From G963667855 sp963667855 (GTDB taxonomy: Bacteria > Planctomycetota > Phycisphaerae > UBA1845): 64,000 bases of DNA. Positions 18,669 through 28,726 of this stretch are shown here, piece by piece (the stretch's first letter is position 1; each line of letters starts with the position of its first letter). Under the pieces are notes generated by a model that was not told the DNA's origin, ran no database searches, and saw only the letters and a program-made list of their open reading frames with translations. The stretch spans positions 1 through 64,000 of the forward strand of contig CAXXKI010000031.1 of the NCBI GenBank assembly GCA_963667855.2, given 5' to 3'. Both the position numbers and the translations under genes were made by a program.

Positions 18669-20540
18669 TCATTTAACCACACCATATAGGTTATCGGCCT
18701 TCAAACAAGACTCATAGCCGCCAAGCGAAAGTCCTAAAAAACTAGTCCCGGGGTCCAAGACCGACATAAACGCCTTCTGTGGGATGGCCACCATTCCCAC
18801 CTGTTTCATTCTCTTCTTTCCCTCTTTCTGTTTTTCCAACAACTTACGTTTACGGGTTATATCACCACCATAACATTTCGCCGTTACGTCCTTACGGAAG
18901 GCGGCTATAGTCTCTCGTGCAATTACCTTTCCCCCAATCGCAGCCTGAAGAGGAATTTCAAACATGTGCCTGTCAATTTCCTTTTTCAGACGCTGTATCA
19001 GGCGTCGACCACGGACTTGAGCTTTATCCCGATGGACGATTACACTTAATGCATCAACCGCAATGCCGTTCACAAGAACATCGAGCTTGGCCAGATTTCC
19101 TGCACGATAACCGGATACATCGTAGTCAGCTGTACCGTAACCGCGAGTACAACTTTTCAGCTTGTCATAATAATCGTAGATTATCTCGCCAAGTGGAAAT
19201 TCAAAACTAAGCAGAACGCGAATAGTCGATAAGTACTCAGTTTTTTTGTGCGTACCCCTGCGATCCAGCGACAGCTTGAGTACATCTCCTATATACTCCG
19301 CGGGCACAATCACCGATGCAATACACATCGGCTCGCGAATTTCCGCTACCGTTGACATATCCGGCAATTCGCTCGGCGATTCAATGTGCTTAACGGTACC
19401 GTCTTTTAATGCCACCTCGTAGGTAACAGTCGGGGCAGTCTGAACTATGTTTACATCACTTTCCCGTTCCAGGCGTTCCTGGATAATCTTCATATGCAAT
19501 AAACCAAGAAAACCGCAACGGAAGCCTATTCCCAAAGCGTCAGAAGTGGTTGTCTCGTACGTGAACGAACTATCGTTCAGCCACAACTGCTCAAACGCCT
19601 CGCGCAATTCCGGTGTTTCCGTTCCCGGACCGGGGAAAAAATCGCAAAAAACCATTTGTTGAGGAGCCTGATAACCAGGCAAAGCCCTGTCCGAAGGATT
19701 GTTCGCATGGGTAATCGTATCGCCGATATTAACGTCAGCAACAGTTTTAATGCTGGCCAACATATAACCTACTTCGCCGGCAGAAAGCGATTCAACGGAA
19801 CCCATCTTTGGAAAATGCTTACCGACTTCGGTAACAATCCTCTCAGAACCTCCGGCTAAAAAACGGATTCTATCTCCTCGCTTAATAACCCCGTCAAAAA
19901 CACGAATATGCGAAATCACCCCGCGATGCACATCGTTTTTCGCATCGTAAATAAGCGCCCGGAGTTTGTCGTTCGGATCCCCTTGCGGAGGTGGGACTTT
20001 ATCTATTATGGTCTTGAAAACACTCTCGATACCCTGGCCTGTCTTGGCCGAAGTAAACGCCGCCTCCTCCGCGGGCAGCCCCAACACATGCTCCAACTCC
20101 AAGGCACAGTCTTCCGGGTGCGCCCCCGGCAAGTCTATCTTGTTAATTACGGGAATTATTTCCACCGCGGATTCCACCGCCAAATACGCATTAGCTACGG
20201 TTTGGGCTTCAACTCCCTGAGCAGCGTCAACAAGGAGAAGTACACCTTCACAGGCAGCCATTGCCCTGGATACTTCATAATGAAAGTCAACATGCCCCGG
20301 TGTATCCAACAGATTGAGTAGATAAGTTTGCCCTTCGTACTCGTATTTCATCGAGCAGCGATTAGCCTTGATGGTTATACCCATCTCCCTCTCGAGATCC
20401 ATATCATCCAACATTTGAGCGCGGAGCTCTCTTTTAGTAACCGCTCCAGCTTTTTCCATCAGCCTATCAGCCAACGTACTCTTGCCATGGTCAATATGGG
20501 CAATAATGGCGAAATTGCGAATTAAATTCAGGTCCTGCAT
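18669..20540 (-). CDS. lepA: elongation factor 4 (LepA)
   Basis: This is a ribosome-binding translational GTPase of 623 residues, slightly longer than the usual 600. The G motifs are intact: G1 AHIDHGKSTLADRL near residue 14, G3 DTPGHVDF, G4 NKIDL. The LepA-specific C-terminal domain is present (GYRAGNLAKLDVLVNG, RDKAQVRGRRLIQRLKKEI). It converges on moaC with only 28 bp between the stop codons. Confidence 0.96.
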   Translation of the reverse strand: MQDLNLIRNFAIIAHIDHGKSTLADRLMEKAGAVTKRELRAQMLDDMDLEREMGITIKANRCSMKYEYEGQTYLLNLLDTPGHVDFHYEVSRAMAACEGVLLLVDAAQGVEAQTVANAYLAVESAVEIIPVINKIDLPGAHPEDCALELEHVLGLPAEEAAFTSAKTGQGIESVFKTIIDKVPPPQGDPNDKLRALIYDAKNDVHRGVISHIRVFDGVIKRGDRIRFLAGGSERIVTEVGKHFPKMGSVESLSAGEVGYMLASIKTVADVNIGDTITHANNPSDRALPGYQAPQQMVFCDFFPGPGTETPELREAFEQLWLNDSSFTYETTTSDALGIGFRCGFLGLLHMKIIQERLERESDVNIVQTAPTVTYEVALKDGTVKHIESPSELPDMSTVAEIREPMCIASVIVPAEYIGDVLKLSLDRRGTHKKTEYLSTIRVLLSFEFPLGEIIYDYYDKLKSCTRGYGTADYDVSGYRAGNLAKLDVLVNGIAVDALSVIVHRDKAQVRGRRLIQRLKKEIDRHMFEIPLQAAIGGKVIARETIAAFRKDVTAKCYGGDITRKRKLLEKQKEGKKRMKQVGMVAIPQKAFMSVLDPGTSFLGLSLGGYESCLKADNLYGVVK

Positions 20541-21073
20541 CTTTGTTCCACTACCATAGGAGGGGGTTCAGCGTTAATTCTGACACCCGATTACTCGACT
20601 ATCGTCCGGACTCATTCTGGACGCCGCCTTGGACATAGAACACATCCAAACACCAGTAAACGAGCTCAGGCGTTAACGACCACCAATCAACCAGACTAGA
20701 GCACCGCATTATAATTCCTCTTGAAGATATTAGCCAAGAAACGGAACCAGCATAAGGCGATTTGATCGCCTTTCCCGCCTGAACAAGTTTCACCAGAGTT
20801 AATCTTGGCTTCATAACCATAAAAATGGTAACGGTTTATACCCGGATCGGTCGAAAGCAGAGGAGGCAAGAATCGCGCATGAGCCCTCTGTAAACCGTAA
20901 TGGGTTAGTTTGACTTGATTCCTGCCCCGAGGAAAAACGTCGCGATAATCGCGAAAATTAATGTAAACTTTTACAGCGTAATAGGTTAAAGCTGCGCAAC
21001 CGTTAACCTGGGAATTAATCTTACCCCAGTCAGCTTGACAACTACCGCTATATTTTAGTTATCTACTCTCCCC
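20541..21073. other. divergent promoter region between lepA and topA
   Basis: This 533-bp gap carries the start regions of lepA (minus) and topA (plus). Short frames here look non-coding. A small dyad TGTAAACTTTTACA lies near 20960, and a candidate promoter for topA is listed separately. I see no RNA gene. Confidence 0.5.
21035..21063 (+). promoter_or_regulatory. possible sigma-70-type promoter for topA
   Basis: A perfect TTGACA (21035-21040) is followed after 17-18 bases by a weak -10-like TTATC stretch (about 21058-21063). The topA ATG comes only about ten bases later, so the leader would be very short. The -10 match is poor and the call is tentative. Confidence 0.3.
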
Positions 21074-23812
21074 ATGGCCAAGATACTTGTAATTGTTGAG
21101 TCTCCTGCAAAGTGCAAAACCATCTCCAAATTCCTTGGAGCCGGGTATATTGTTGAATCATCGATAGGTCACGTTCGAGACCTACCACCTACAGCATCTG
21201 AAATACCTCCGGCTTACAAGAAAGAGCCTTGGGCGAGACTCGGAGTTAATGTAGACAAAGATTTCGAACCGCTCTACATAATCCCAAAAAGCAAGAAAGC
21301 CCAGGTAACCAAACTACGCAAGCTTCTTAATGATGTTGATGAACTCTATCTTGCAACAGATGAAGACCGCGAGGGTGAAGCTATCGCCTGGCACTTGGCA
21401 CAGGTACTCAAACCCAAGATCCCTGTAAAGAGGATGGTCTTTGGTGAGATAACTAAGACGGCCATCACTCAGGCTCTAAACCAAACGCGAGACATCGATT
21501 ATCGTTTGGTCAGCGCTCAGGAAGCCCGTCGAATATTAGATCGGCTCTTTGGTTACGAAGTGTCGCCAGTATTATGGCGAAAAGTAAAACCCAAGCTCTC
21601 CGCCGGTCGAGTGCAATCGGTAGCTACGCGATTGATTGTTGATCGAGAACGAGACCGCATGAATTTCGTCAGCGGCTCCTATTGGGATATAGAAAGCGAG
21701 CTAAAATCGCAAAACGAACAGTCGGCAATTTTCGGCGCTCGACTGGTGGAACTTAACGCTAAACGTATTGCAAGTGGAAAAGACTTTGATGACGCTACTG
21801 GGAAATTAAAACCAGACAACTCCGTCACTCTGCTTGACGAACCAGAAGCCCGGAAGCTGTCGGAACACCTTCAGTCATCACAGTTCACTGTGAATTCGGT
21901 AAAAGAAAAGCCGTTTACCAACCGCCCTTACGCTCCCTTTATAACTTCCTCACTGCAACAGGAGGCGGCCAGAAAACTACGTTTCAGTGCTCAGCGCACC
22001 ATGCGCGTTGCACAGAATCTCTACGAAAACGGTTACATAACCTATATGCGTACGGATTCGACGAATCTATCAACCCAGGCGATATCCGCAGCCCGAACAC
22101 AGATTGTCGAACTTTATGGAAATGAGTATCTGCCCGATTCACCTCGAGCATATACGCGCAAATCCAAAAACGCACAAGAGGCCCACGAGGCGATACGACC
22201 AGCCGGCGAAACCTTCCGGACACCGCAAAGCTTAAAAGGTGAATTGGAAAACGATGCCCACCGACTTTACGAATTAATCTGGAAGCGAACGGTTGCATCG
22301 CAGATGAAGAACGCGGAAGGCGTACGTACTAATGTTCGAATCGTGGCAGATGGCGGAGAACACGGCGAAGCAACTTTTACGACCTCAGGTAAGGTCATTA
22401 AATTCCCCGGCTTCCTAAGAGCTTACGTCGAAGGGTCCGACGACCCCGAGATGGATCTGGAAGATAAGGAAAAAGTATTACCACACCTCGAGGAAGGACA
22501 GAATCTTGATACCATCTCCGTCACTCCTTGCGGACATGCTACTCAACCGCCAGCGAGGTTCACTGAAGCCAGCCTGATCAAAGAACTGGAAGAACGCGGT
22601 ATAGGTCGACCCTCTACCTATGCGTCCATCATTCAAACTATTCAAGATCGCGGATATGTCTGGAAAAAGGGAACAGCTTTAGTCCCCACCTTCACTGCTT
22701 TTGCTGTTGTTAACCTTCTGAAACAACACCTGACTACCCTGGTGGATTTCGACTTTACGGCCACCATGGAAGACGAGTTGGATGCAATCGCCAATGGAGA
22801 GCACGAAGCAAGCCCCTGGCTGCATGATTTCTACTTCGGTCAGCCAGGAGCTAAAGAAGGGACCGCTGCTGTCGGCCTCAAGGCTTTGATTGGATCGGGC
22901 TGGGAGGATATCGATCCGAAAGCTATCTGCTCCATCGAGTTAGGCCGGGACGAAAAGGGAAATATCGTTGCAGCAAGAGTGGGTAGATACGGACCGTATG
23001 TCCAGGTAGGCGACAGTGACGAGCGGGCTACAATCCCCGAAGATGTTCCTCCTGATGAACTGAGTATTACCCGGGCAATTGAGTTGATCGAAGAGGCCGC
23101 CAAAGGCGATAGGATTCTCGGAGCAGATCCGGAAACCAGTCACCCCGTCTACATCAAGACAGGTCGATTCGGTCCATACGTACAGCTTGGTGATCCGGAA
23201 CTGGACGAAAAAGGCAAAATCAAGAAGAGTTCCAAGCCCAAGATGGCCAGTCTTTGGCCTTCCATGAGTTTGGATACTATTAACCTTGAACAGGCACTCA
23301 TGCTTCTTTCGTTTCCAAAAGAGCTAGGCAAGCATCCGGAAACCGGCGAACCGGTAACCGCCCAGGATGGTCGATATGGACCGTACATTAAGACAGGGAA
23401 TGACAGCCGCAGCTTGAGCAGTCACGAAGAACTGGGAACCATAACTCTTGAGAAAGCCCTGGAAATATTCAAAAAGCCGAAAGAACGCGGCAGATCCGGT
23501 TCCAAAACAACTATTTCCGAACTTGGGGAACATCCAGACAGCAAAGCTCCAATCAGGGTTAAGGATGGGCGTTTTGGTCCATACGTAACCGATGGCGTGG
23601 TCAATGCTACTATACCAAAAGGACGAGATCCCCAATCAATCACTTTGGAAGACGCTCTGGATCTGATCGCCGCTCGTGAACAGAAGCTGCTCGATCAAGG
23701 GAAAGATCCGCGAGCTCCTAAGGCTAAAAAAGCCGCGAGCAAGAAAACTACAAAGAAAAAGAAAACGACTACGAAAAAATCTACCAAGAAGAAATCGTCT
23801 AAAACCAAGTAG
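21074..23812 (+). CDS. topA: DNA topoisomerase I (type IA)
   Basis: The 912-residue enzyme relaxes negative supercoils. The Toprim domain starts at residue 4 (ILVIVESPAKCKTISKFLG) and has ATDEDREGEAI. The active-site Tyr is in GYITYMRTDS near residue 324. Instead of zinc ribbons, the C-terminal third holds four repeats of the type GRYGPYVQVG / GRFGPYVQLG, the topoisomerase C-terminal repeat of many bacteria. A Lys-rich, AK/TK-repeat tail of about 30 residues ends the protein and is likely a DNA-binding tail. Confidence 0.96.
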   Translation: MAKILVIVESPAKCKTISKFLGAGYIVESSIGHVRDLPPTASEIPPAYKKEPWARLGVNVDKDFEPLYIIPKSKKAQVTKLRKLLNDVDELYLATDEDREGEAIAWHLAQVLKPKIPVKRMVFGEITKTAITQALNQTRDIDYRLVSAQEARRILDRLFGYEVSPVLWRKVKPKLSAGRVQSVATRLIVDRERDRMNFVSGSYWDIESELKSQNEQSAIFGARLVELNAKRIASGKDFDDATGKLKPDNSVTLLDEPEARKLSEHLQSSQFTVNSVKEKPFTNRPYAPFITSSLQQEAARKLRFSAQRTMRVAQNLYENGYITYMRTDSTNLSTQAISAARTQIVELYGNEYLPDSPRAYTRKSKNAQEAHEAIRPAGETFRTPQSLKGELENDAHRLYELIWKRTVASQMKNAEGVRTNVRIVADGGEHGEATFTTSGKVIKFPGFLRAYVEGSDDPEMDLEDKEKVLPHLEEGQNLDTISVTPCGHATQPPARFTEASLIKELEERGIGRPSTYASIIQTIQDRGYVWKKGTALVPTFTAFAVVNLLKQHLTTLVDFDFTATMEDELDAIANGEHEASPWLHDFYFGQPGAKEGTAAVGLKALIGSGWEDIDPKAICSIELGRDEKGNIVAARVGRYGPYVQVGDSDERATIPEDVPPDELSITRAIELIEEAAKGDRILGADPETSHPVYIKTGRFGPYVQLGDPELDEKGKIKKSSKPKMASLWPSMSLDTINLEQALMLLSFPKELGKHPETGEPVTAQDGRYGPYIKTGNDSRSLSSHEELGTITLEKALEIFKKPKERGRSGSKTTISELGEHPDSKAPIRVKDGRFGPYVTDGVVNATIPKGRDPQSITLEDALDLIAAREQKLLDQGKDPRAPKAKKAASKKTTKKKKTTTKKSTKKKSSKTK

Positions 23813-23890
23813 TTATTTCTACGAGCACATTAGCCGAAGCTTGAGAATTACTGCTTGCAATCCTCGCTTTTCCGCCGTTCAATACTTTCC

Positions 23891-25057
23891 ATGAACGACG
23901 AACCAAAAGCGCAACGCAAATGGGATTTCGACCGAGTGTTCCGACACCTGCTTACTATCGGAACGGTGACCATAGTACTTCTACTACTGCATCACCTTCG
24001 AGATGTACTCATTCCCTTTGCCGTAGCTTTACTTCTGGCATATCTCTTAAACCCAATTGTCAATGCACTGGAAAGCCGTATTAAACGTCGTGGAGTAGCC
24101 GTATTCATAACGGTTCTTGGAAGTGCAATAGTTGCTTTTTCACTAACGCTGGTGGTCATTTTCATTGGTGGAAAGGAAATTGCCTCGCTGCGTGGCTTGG
24201 CGCAGGAATTTGCCCATACACCAACTGCGGATGACGTCAAAGGCGTGGGTATCGCTCTCGATGAATTCATCGATAACCAGCAAAACGAAACGGTTAAAAC
24301 CTATTTGCTTGAAATCAAAAAACAACTCCAGGAGAACGCGGAAGAATATCGAGACAGCCTGCAGCCGGTAGCCCTGGTAAGGAAAACCGTAAAATTGATC
24401 ATTCCCAGTGTGGTGGGTTTTGTATCTGGCGCCGCCAGCTTTTTGCTCGGCTTGACCGGATTGGTCGTTATCCTGCTATACCTTGTGTTTTTACTCATGG
24501 ATTACCCGATTATAGCGAAAACATGGAGAGGTTTTCTTCCTCCGACGTATCGGGAAGACATCCTGGGATTCATCGATGAGTTTGGCCTGGCAATGAGTCG
24601 TTATTTCAGAGGCCAGTTCATTATCGCCATGACCGTCGGCGTTCTTTTTGCGATTGGATTTTCTTTAATAGGATTACGAATGGCCGTCCTCCTTGGTCTG
24701 TGCATCGGCCTGCTGAATATGGTTCCGTATTTACAGACAGTGGGCGTCATACCAGCTTTGATTCTTGGTTTGGTCCGAGGCCTGGAATCGGCTGGTAGCA
24801 TCTGGACGGCGCCGATACTCGTCCTGCTGGTGTTTGTAGCCGTACAAACCATTCAGGATGCTGTTCTCACGCCGAGTATCATGGGAAAAACAGTAGGACT
24901 TCGACCAGTAGTTCTGCTGCTGGGTATCTTTATCTGGGGAAAACTACTAGGTTTTCTCGGCCTGGTTTTAGCTATTCCACTTACCTGCCTGGGGTTGGCT
25001 TATTACAAACGATTCGTACTTGGTGATTTACAGGCAAAAGCCATTCAGAATGAATAA
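23891..25057 (+). CDS. AI-2E family transporter
   Basis: The ATG at 23891 gives 388 residues; an in-frame TTG lies 36 bp earlier. The N-terminal pair of spans with LRDVLIPFAVALLLAYLLNP, the long central loop (about 100-190) and the C-terminal spans with LGIFIWGKLLGFLGLVLAIP are characteristic of the AI-2E/PerM family. Members are proposed exporters or antiporters; transport of autoinducer-2 applies to a few members only and should not be assumed. The gene lies 78 bp after topA on the same strand, possibly co-transcribed. Confidence 0.85.
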   Translation: MNDEPKAQRKWDFDRVFRHLLTIGTVTIVLLLLHHLRDVLIPFAVALLLAYLLNPIVNALESRIKRRGVAVFITVLGSAIVAFSLTLVVIFIGGKEIASLRGLAQEFAHTPTADDVKGVGIALDEFIDNQQNETVKTYLLEIKKQLQENAEEYRDSLQPVALVRKTVKLIIPSVVGFVSGAASFLLGLTGLVVILLYLVFLLMDYPIIAKTWRGFLPPTYREDILGFIDEFGLAMSRYFRGQFIIAMTVGVLFAIGFSLIGLRMAVLLGLCIGLLNMVPYLQTVGVIPALILGLVRGLESAGSIWTAPILVLLVFVAVQTIQDAVLTPSIMGKTVGLRPVVLLLGIFIWGKLLGFLGLVLAIPLTCLGLAYYKRFVLGDLQAKAIQNE

Positions 25058-25060
25058 AAA

Positions 25061-25094
25061 AACGGATCGCTCATTCAAAGAGTGATCCGGTTTG
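25061..25094. terminator. bidirectional intrinsic terminator
   Basis: A 10-bp stem (25063-25072 with 25080-25089, one wobble) lies between convergent genes. On the minus strand it is followed by six T, serving the PEP-CTERM gene. On the plus strand it has only a short T-run after the AI-2E gene. Confidence 0.75.
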
Positions 25095-25123
25095 AAAAAC
25101 AACCCAAAACTAACGGTCGATAT

Positions 25124-25822
25124 TTAACGACGACGGCGAATCACCACCAATCCTCCCAAAGCCAATAAAGACAACGAAATCGGCTCGGGAACAGCGTGAT
25201 AGTCGTAAGTGACGTCAACCCAAACATCAAGTGAGGGATTTTCGACTTCCAACTGCCATGTATCTGGCGCGGCCCCCTGGAATTGCAGATCATTGACCAT
25301 CGTCAACACATCCACGGTAAAATCAATCATACCAGTCCCGATGTAATTGCTTATTGCGGGACTGACGCTACCAGCCAGCAGATTGCTATATGACAAAGAA
25401 CCACCGAAATCGGTACCATCGGCCGGCGTGGGATCGACAAGAGTCAAATCACCGTCATCAACAGCCAAATTTACTACTCCACTACTTACGGTCTTGGAAC
25501 CTGCCTGAAACACTCCAGGTCCAGACACAGTGAAAGAACGGATCATACGAGCATTAACTGCCGCGGTATCATCAGGATCGTCATTATCAGCTTTCATGTC
25601 CACCGATGCCGAGTATCTTATATCTACGGTTACAGAATCAAGTCGATAATCAGAACCCAGATCAAACACGGCGACAGAAACAGTTTTGTCAGCTTCCAAA
25701 TCACTGGAAAATTGTACTACATTCGATGAAAATGGCCCAATCGACTCTGCGGAAGCAATCGCCGAAAAAGAAATAACCGCTAAAAACGCCATCAATGGTA
25801 TTAAATATTTAGATTTTTCCAT
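25124..25822 (-). CDS. PEP-CTERM sorted surface protein (paralogue of 28040-28726)
   Basis: I take the second ATG at 25822 (232 residues), which stands about ten bases after a GGGAG ribosome binding site; an ATG three codons earlier is possible. A signal peptide (YLIPLMAFLAVISFSAIASA) leads into a roughly 180-residue extracellular domain resembling the choice-of-anchor type. The C-terminus is classic PEP-CTERM: VPEP, a hydrophobic stretch LSLLALGGLVVI, then RRRR. Known PEP-CTERM tails are cut by an exosortase, which I do not find in this window. It is clearly homologous over its whole length to the protein at 28040-28726. Confidence 0.85.
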   Translation of the reverse strand: MEKSKYLIPLMAFLAVISFSAIASAESIGPFSSNVVQFSSDLEADKTVSVAVFDLGSDYRLDSVTVDIRYSASVDMKADNDDPDDTAAVNARMIRSFTVSGPGVFQAGSKTVSSGVVNLAVDDGDLTLVDPTPADGTDFGGSLSYSNLLAGSVSPAISNYIGTGMIDFTVDVLTMVNDLQFQGAAPDTWQLEVENPSLDVWVDVTYDYHAVPEPISLSLLALGGLVVIRRRR

Positions 25823-26174
25823 CACTCTCATTCTCCCTTAAGAGATTACCCAATAGCTGCCAGAGTGTGCAGTAAAAACCGCGCTCCCTGAAACAATCGC
25901 TTATGCTAACTCAGGGGTAACTCAGAATTCTCTCCCCCACTTGAGTTGCGTATGTCGTTCACCTCCCAAGCAAACGACATAAATATTGCTCATCAGCCGC
26001 ACCGACTAAGTCGGCCTCCACGTTTAATGTATATACCGCTCACATAACGGGAGTCAATTATGGCAATACAAAAAGTATATCGGAAAAACGATTAGTAAAG
26101 AAAAGTGATTTGTTATAGGACCTTTAATCCAACAATCTCATTCCATGTCCGATTGGCAATACGATTCGCCCCGG
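25823..26174. other. leader region of the first PEP-CTERM gene
   Basis: This 352-bp gap separates two minus-strand genes. It contains an imperfect hairpin around 25909-25948 (AACTCAGGGG arm against a CCCC...TGAGTT arm), upstream of the PEP-CTERM start on its strand. No gene or RNA is recognised. Confidence 0.4.
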
Positions 26175-27941
26175 TCAATCTGTAAGTCGATTAGAAAAAC
26201 TCGCAAAATCAGCCAGATCCACATCTTCATCATCGTCAAAGTCGAAAACCTCGCAGTTCGCCATCAAAACACCGCCAAGAGGGCCGGTAACACAATCATC
26301 CCATTGCCAGAAATCCTCTATTGTTATTTTCCAATCACACGTAGCATCGCCTTTCAGGCGTTGAAACTCGCAAGCCCCTGTATCCACAATCTCACACACA
26401 ACTCTTTGCTGGCCAAGAATATCAGTTCCCTCACCAGATGGCTGAAATTCTGGATCACCACTATCGATACATGGAGAGCCATTAACCAATGCGACACTAT
26501 CATCCATGTTTCCCTGGACAGCATCCGGCCCATCAGGATTTTCAAACATTGGATTACTATCAAAATTAGCAATCCCACCAAAATCAACAGGCAAGTTTTG
26601 GATGCAACAATAATCCACTGAGGTTAACCCGCTCCCGCCAATCTGCGACATCACTCCGAAACCCGCTTCATCTTCGTTACCCCAAAAAATGGAGCTTTTA
26701 ACATTGGAATCGCTTGAAACGTCATAAATTCCACCTCCGTGATTACGAGCGTTATTGCCACGAAAAACACAATTAGTAGCCTCAACGTTTCCAACACAAC
26801 TAAAGGCTCCTCCATGCCCCAATGACGTGTTATTCAAAAACGCACAGTTCTGTACTGTAGCCAGCGTTCCACCTTGGTATACAGCCCCTCCCCCCCTGGA
26901 AGATGTATTACTCACAAACCTGCTGTTATGCGCGATCAACTGACCTGCTTTCACGTGAATCGCGCCTCCTTCAGAATCGCAAAGGTTGTTATAAAAAATA
27001 CAATTTTGTAATACTGGATTAGCAGAATTTGCCAAAAAGCCCCCTCCTCCGATCGAACCTGTCGTGAACGTGTTCAGCTGAAAGTTTGAACTGAAAACAC
27101 AATCAGTAAGGTCGATCCCCCCCATCCAGAAATATGCACCACCTCCGGCTAATTCGCCGGTATTGCAACTTAGTAAGCACTCCTCCATTACACCGAAAGT
27201 GGCCAGACACGCCAAACCACCACCATGAGTCTCGCTGCTGTTTCTTGAAAAATCACAACCAATCAGCTGAAGCGCACTACCAACCGCATGTAAACCGCCA
27301 CCACTTCCCGAGGCCATGTTTCTATAAAAAGAACAATCAGTAAAATCACCCGTTGAGTTGTCCAGCAAAGCAACTCCACCGCCAACATTAGCCGTGTTAT
27401 ACGAGAAATCACAGTTGATCACTTCCACGATAGAACCTGACGCTCTGAACCCCCCGCCCGAATCATCAGGGAAATCGCCATCCGCGTTACCGTTCCAGAT
27501 GTTCACATCATAAACCCGCACGGGAACCGTAGCGCCCGCAACAGAAACAACGTGATAGCTGTTATCGCTCTTTTCCCCAACGAGGCCAATATCGCCACTG
27601 AGTGTAGTTGGATAGAGAGTCGAATCACTATCATCGGGATTTATACCTTCAACACCAGCGAAGCTTCCCCGGAGTATTACGCCTTCCGGCAATTCAAAAG
27701 AGATGTTCCGGTCATCGGTACCACCATCCGGATAGTATATACCCTGCGCGACGCGCACTTCGTCGCCTGTATCCGCCACGTCCAACGCATCCTGAAGATC
27801 TATAAACGCATTATTCCAACAGGAACCATTTCCCGGGAACGGAGCATCAGGATCAACAAAGAACACTTCTCCCCTGGTAGCCACTTGAAAGGTAGCAACT
27901 AAAACAACCAGCCAGAAATAATATGAATGCCGTTTCATCAT
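26175..27941 (-). CDS. secreted right-handed beta-helix protein with dockerin-like C-terminus
   Basis: The 588-residue protein begins with a signal peptide (YYFWLVVLVATFQVATRG) and VFFVDPDAPFPGNGSCWNNA, as in polymorphic-membrane-protein and parallel beta-helix families. Repeats of the form GGGLHAVGSALQLIGCDFSRN run from about 150 to 480. The last 60 residues have Cys and Asp-rich segments (GDATCDWKITIEDF and DFDDDEDVDLADFASF) matching the dockerin-like tail of the peptidase at 748-3507. It is probably a surface or secreted carbohydrate- or adhesion-related protein. No catalytic residues can be assigned. It sits between two PEP-CTERM paralogues. Confidence 0.8.
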   Translation of the reverse strand: MMKRHSYYFWLVVLVATFQVATRGEVFFVDPDAPFPGNGSCWNNAFIDLQDALDVADTGDEVRVAQGIYYPDGGTDDRNISFELPEGVILRGSFAGVEGINPDDSDSTLYPTTLSGDIGLVGEKSDNSYHVVSVAGATVPVRVYDVNIWNGNADGDFPDDSGGGFRASGSIVEVINCDFSYNTANVGGGVALLDNSTGDFTDCSFYRNMASGSGGGLHAVGSALQLIGCDFSRNSSETHGGGLACLATFGVMEECLLSCNTGELAGGGAYFWMGGIDLTDCVFSSNFQLNTFTTGSIGGGGFLANSANPVLQNCIFYNNLCDSEGGAIHVKAGQLIAHNSRFVSNTSSRGGGAVYQGGTLATVQNCAFLNNTSLGHGGAFSCVGNVEATNCVFRGNNARNHGGGIYDVSSDSNVKSSIFWGNEDEAGFGVMSQIGGSGLTSVDYCCIQNLPVDFGGIANFDSNPMFENPDGPDAVQGNMDDSVALVNGSPCIDSGDPEFQPSGEGTDILGQQRVVCEIVDTGACEFQRLKGDATCDWKITIEDFWQWDDCVTGPLGGVLMANCEVFDFDDDEDVDLADFASFSNRLTD

Positions 27942-27984
27942 ATTTTAATGACATTCTTCTCAGCAAGCTTATGCCGCGCACGAA

Positions 27985-28014
27985 ACAGGGCCGCCCGTTT
28001 ATGGACAGCCCTGT
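27985..28014 (-). terminator. likely terminator for the second PEP-CTERM gene
   Basis: A 7-bp GC-rich stem (27985-27991 with 28008-28014), with further weak inner pairing, stands 26 bp beyond the stop codon on the minus strand and is followed by a short T-rich stretch. Confidence 0.55.
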
Positions 28015-28039
28015 CTCACGCAATATCCTTTAATACTTC

Positions 28040-28726
28040 TTAACGACGGCGGCGAAGAGTAACCAGCCCACCAATCGCTAACAAAGCCAAAGAGGCCGGC
28101 TCTGGTGTATAATTATAAGTAACTTCAACCCAGACAGTCAGAAGGGGATTCTCAACCTCCATCTGCCAAGCGTCAGTTGAAGCGCCGGTAAACTGTAAAT
28201 CATTAACCATCGTCTCAACGTCAATAGTGAAATCGATATCCCCGGACCCGATGTATGCAGCAGGCGCTGGACTGTAGCTGCCGGCTAGCAAATCTGTGTA
28301 GGTCAATTCACCAAAGTCTACTCCATCATTTGAAGTAGGATCAAAAACGTCATTATCACCGCCATCATTATCATCCACACCTAAATGCACAATATTGCTG
28401 GCAATAGTCTTTGTACCGAAGCCATTAACACCAGGACCTGTAGCAAAAAACGCACGGATCATTCGAGCATTAACATCAGCTTCATTGTGCGGGTCGTCAT
28501 TATCAGCCGCGATATCCACAGAGGCCGAATGCATGAGGTTAACAGTCACCGAATCAAGTACATATGGAGCACTAAGATTGAACGCTGGCACTGAAATAAC
28601 GAGATCACTTTCAAGGTCACTGGTGAACTGCGCCGTGTTTGAAGTGAACGGACCAAGCGCGTCCGCTGTTGCGACGGCCGACATTGAGACCATCGCCATT
28701 ACTGCTAACGCGAGATATTTCTTCAT
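28040..28726 (-). CDS. PEP-CTERM sorted surface protein
   Basis: The 228-residue protein has a signal peptide (YLALAVMAMVSMSAVATADA), a domain parallel throughout to that of 25124-25822 (GPFTSNTAQFTSDLESDL; DADNDDP-type acidic loop; MVNDLQF near the end) and the tail TPEPASLALLAIGGLVTLRRRR in pieces: PEP, hydrophobic stretch, RRRR. GGAGG lies about ten bases before the ATG. It is the product of an old gene duplication with the beta-helix gene now lying between the copies. Confidence 0.85.
   Translation of the reverse strand: MKKYLALAVMAMVSMSAVATADALGPFTSNTAQFTSDLESDLVISVPAFNLSAPYVLDSVTVNLMHSASVDIAADNDDPHNEADVNARMIRAFFATGPGVNGFGTKTIASNIVHLGVDDNDGGDNDVFDPTSNDGVDFGELTYTDLLAGSYSPAPAAYIGSGDIDFTIDVETMVNDLQFTGASTDAWQMEVENPLLTVWVEVTYNYTPEPASLALLAIGGLVTLRRRR

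Noticed and set aside
20599..20820. Minus-strand 73-codon frame in the lepA-topA gap
   Set aside because: Composition is not protein-like and there is no ribosome binding site.
27134..27902. Plus-strand frames across the beta-helix gene
   Set aside because: They are antisense shadows of a well-supported minus-strand gene.
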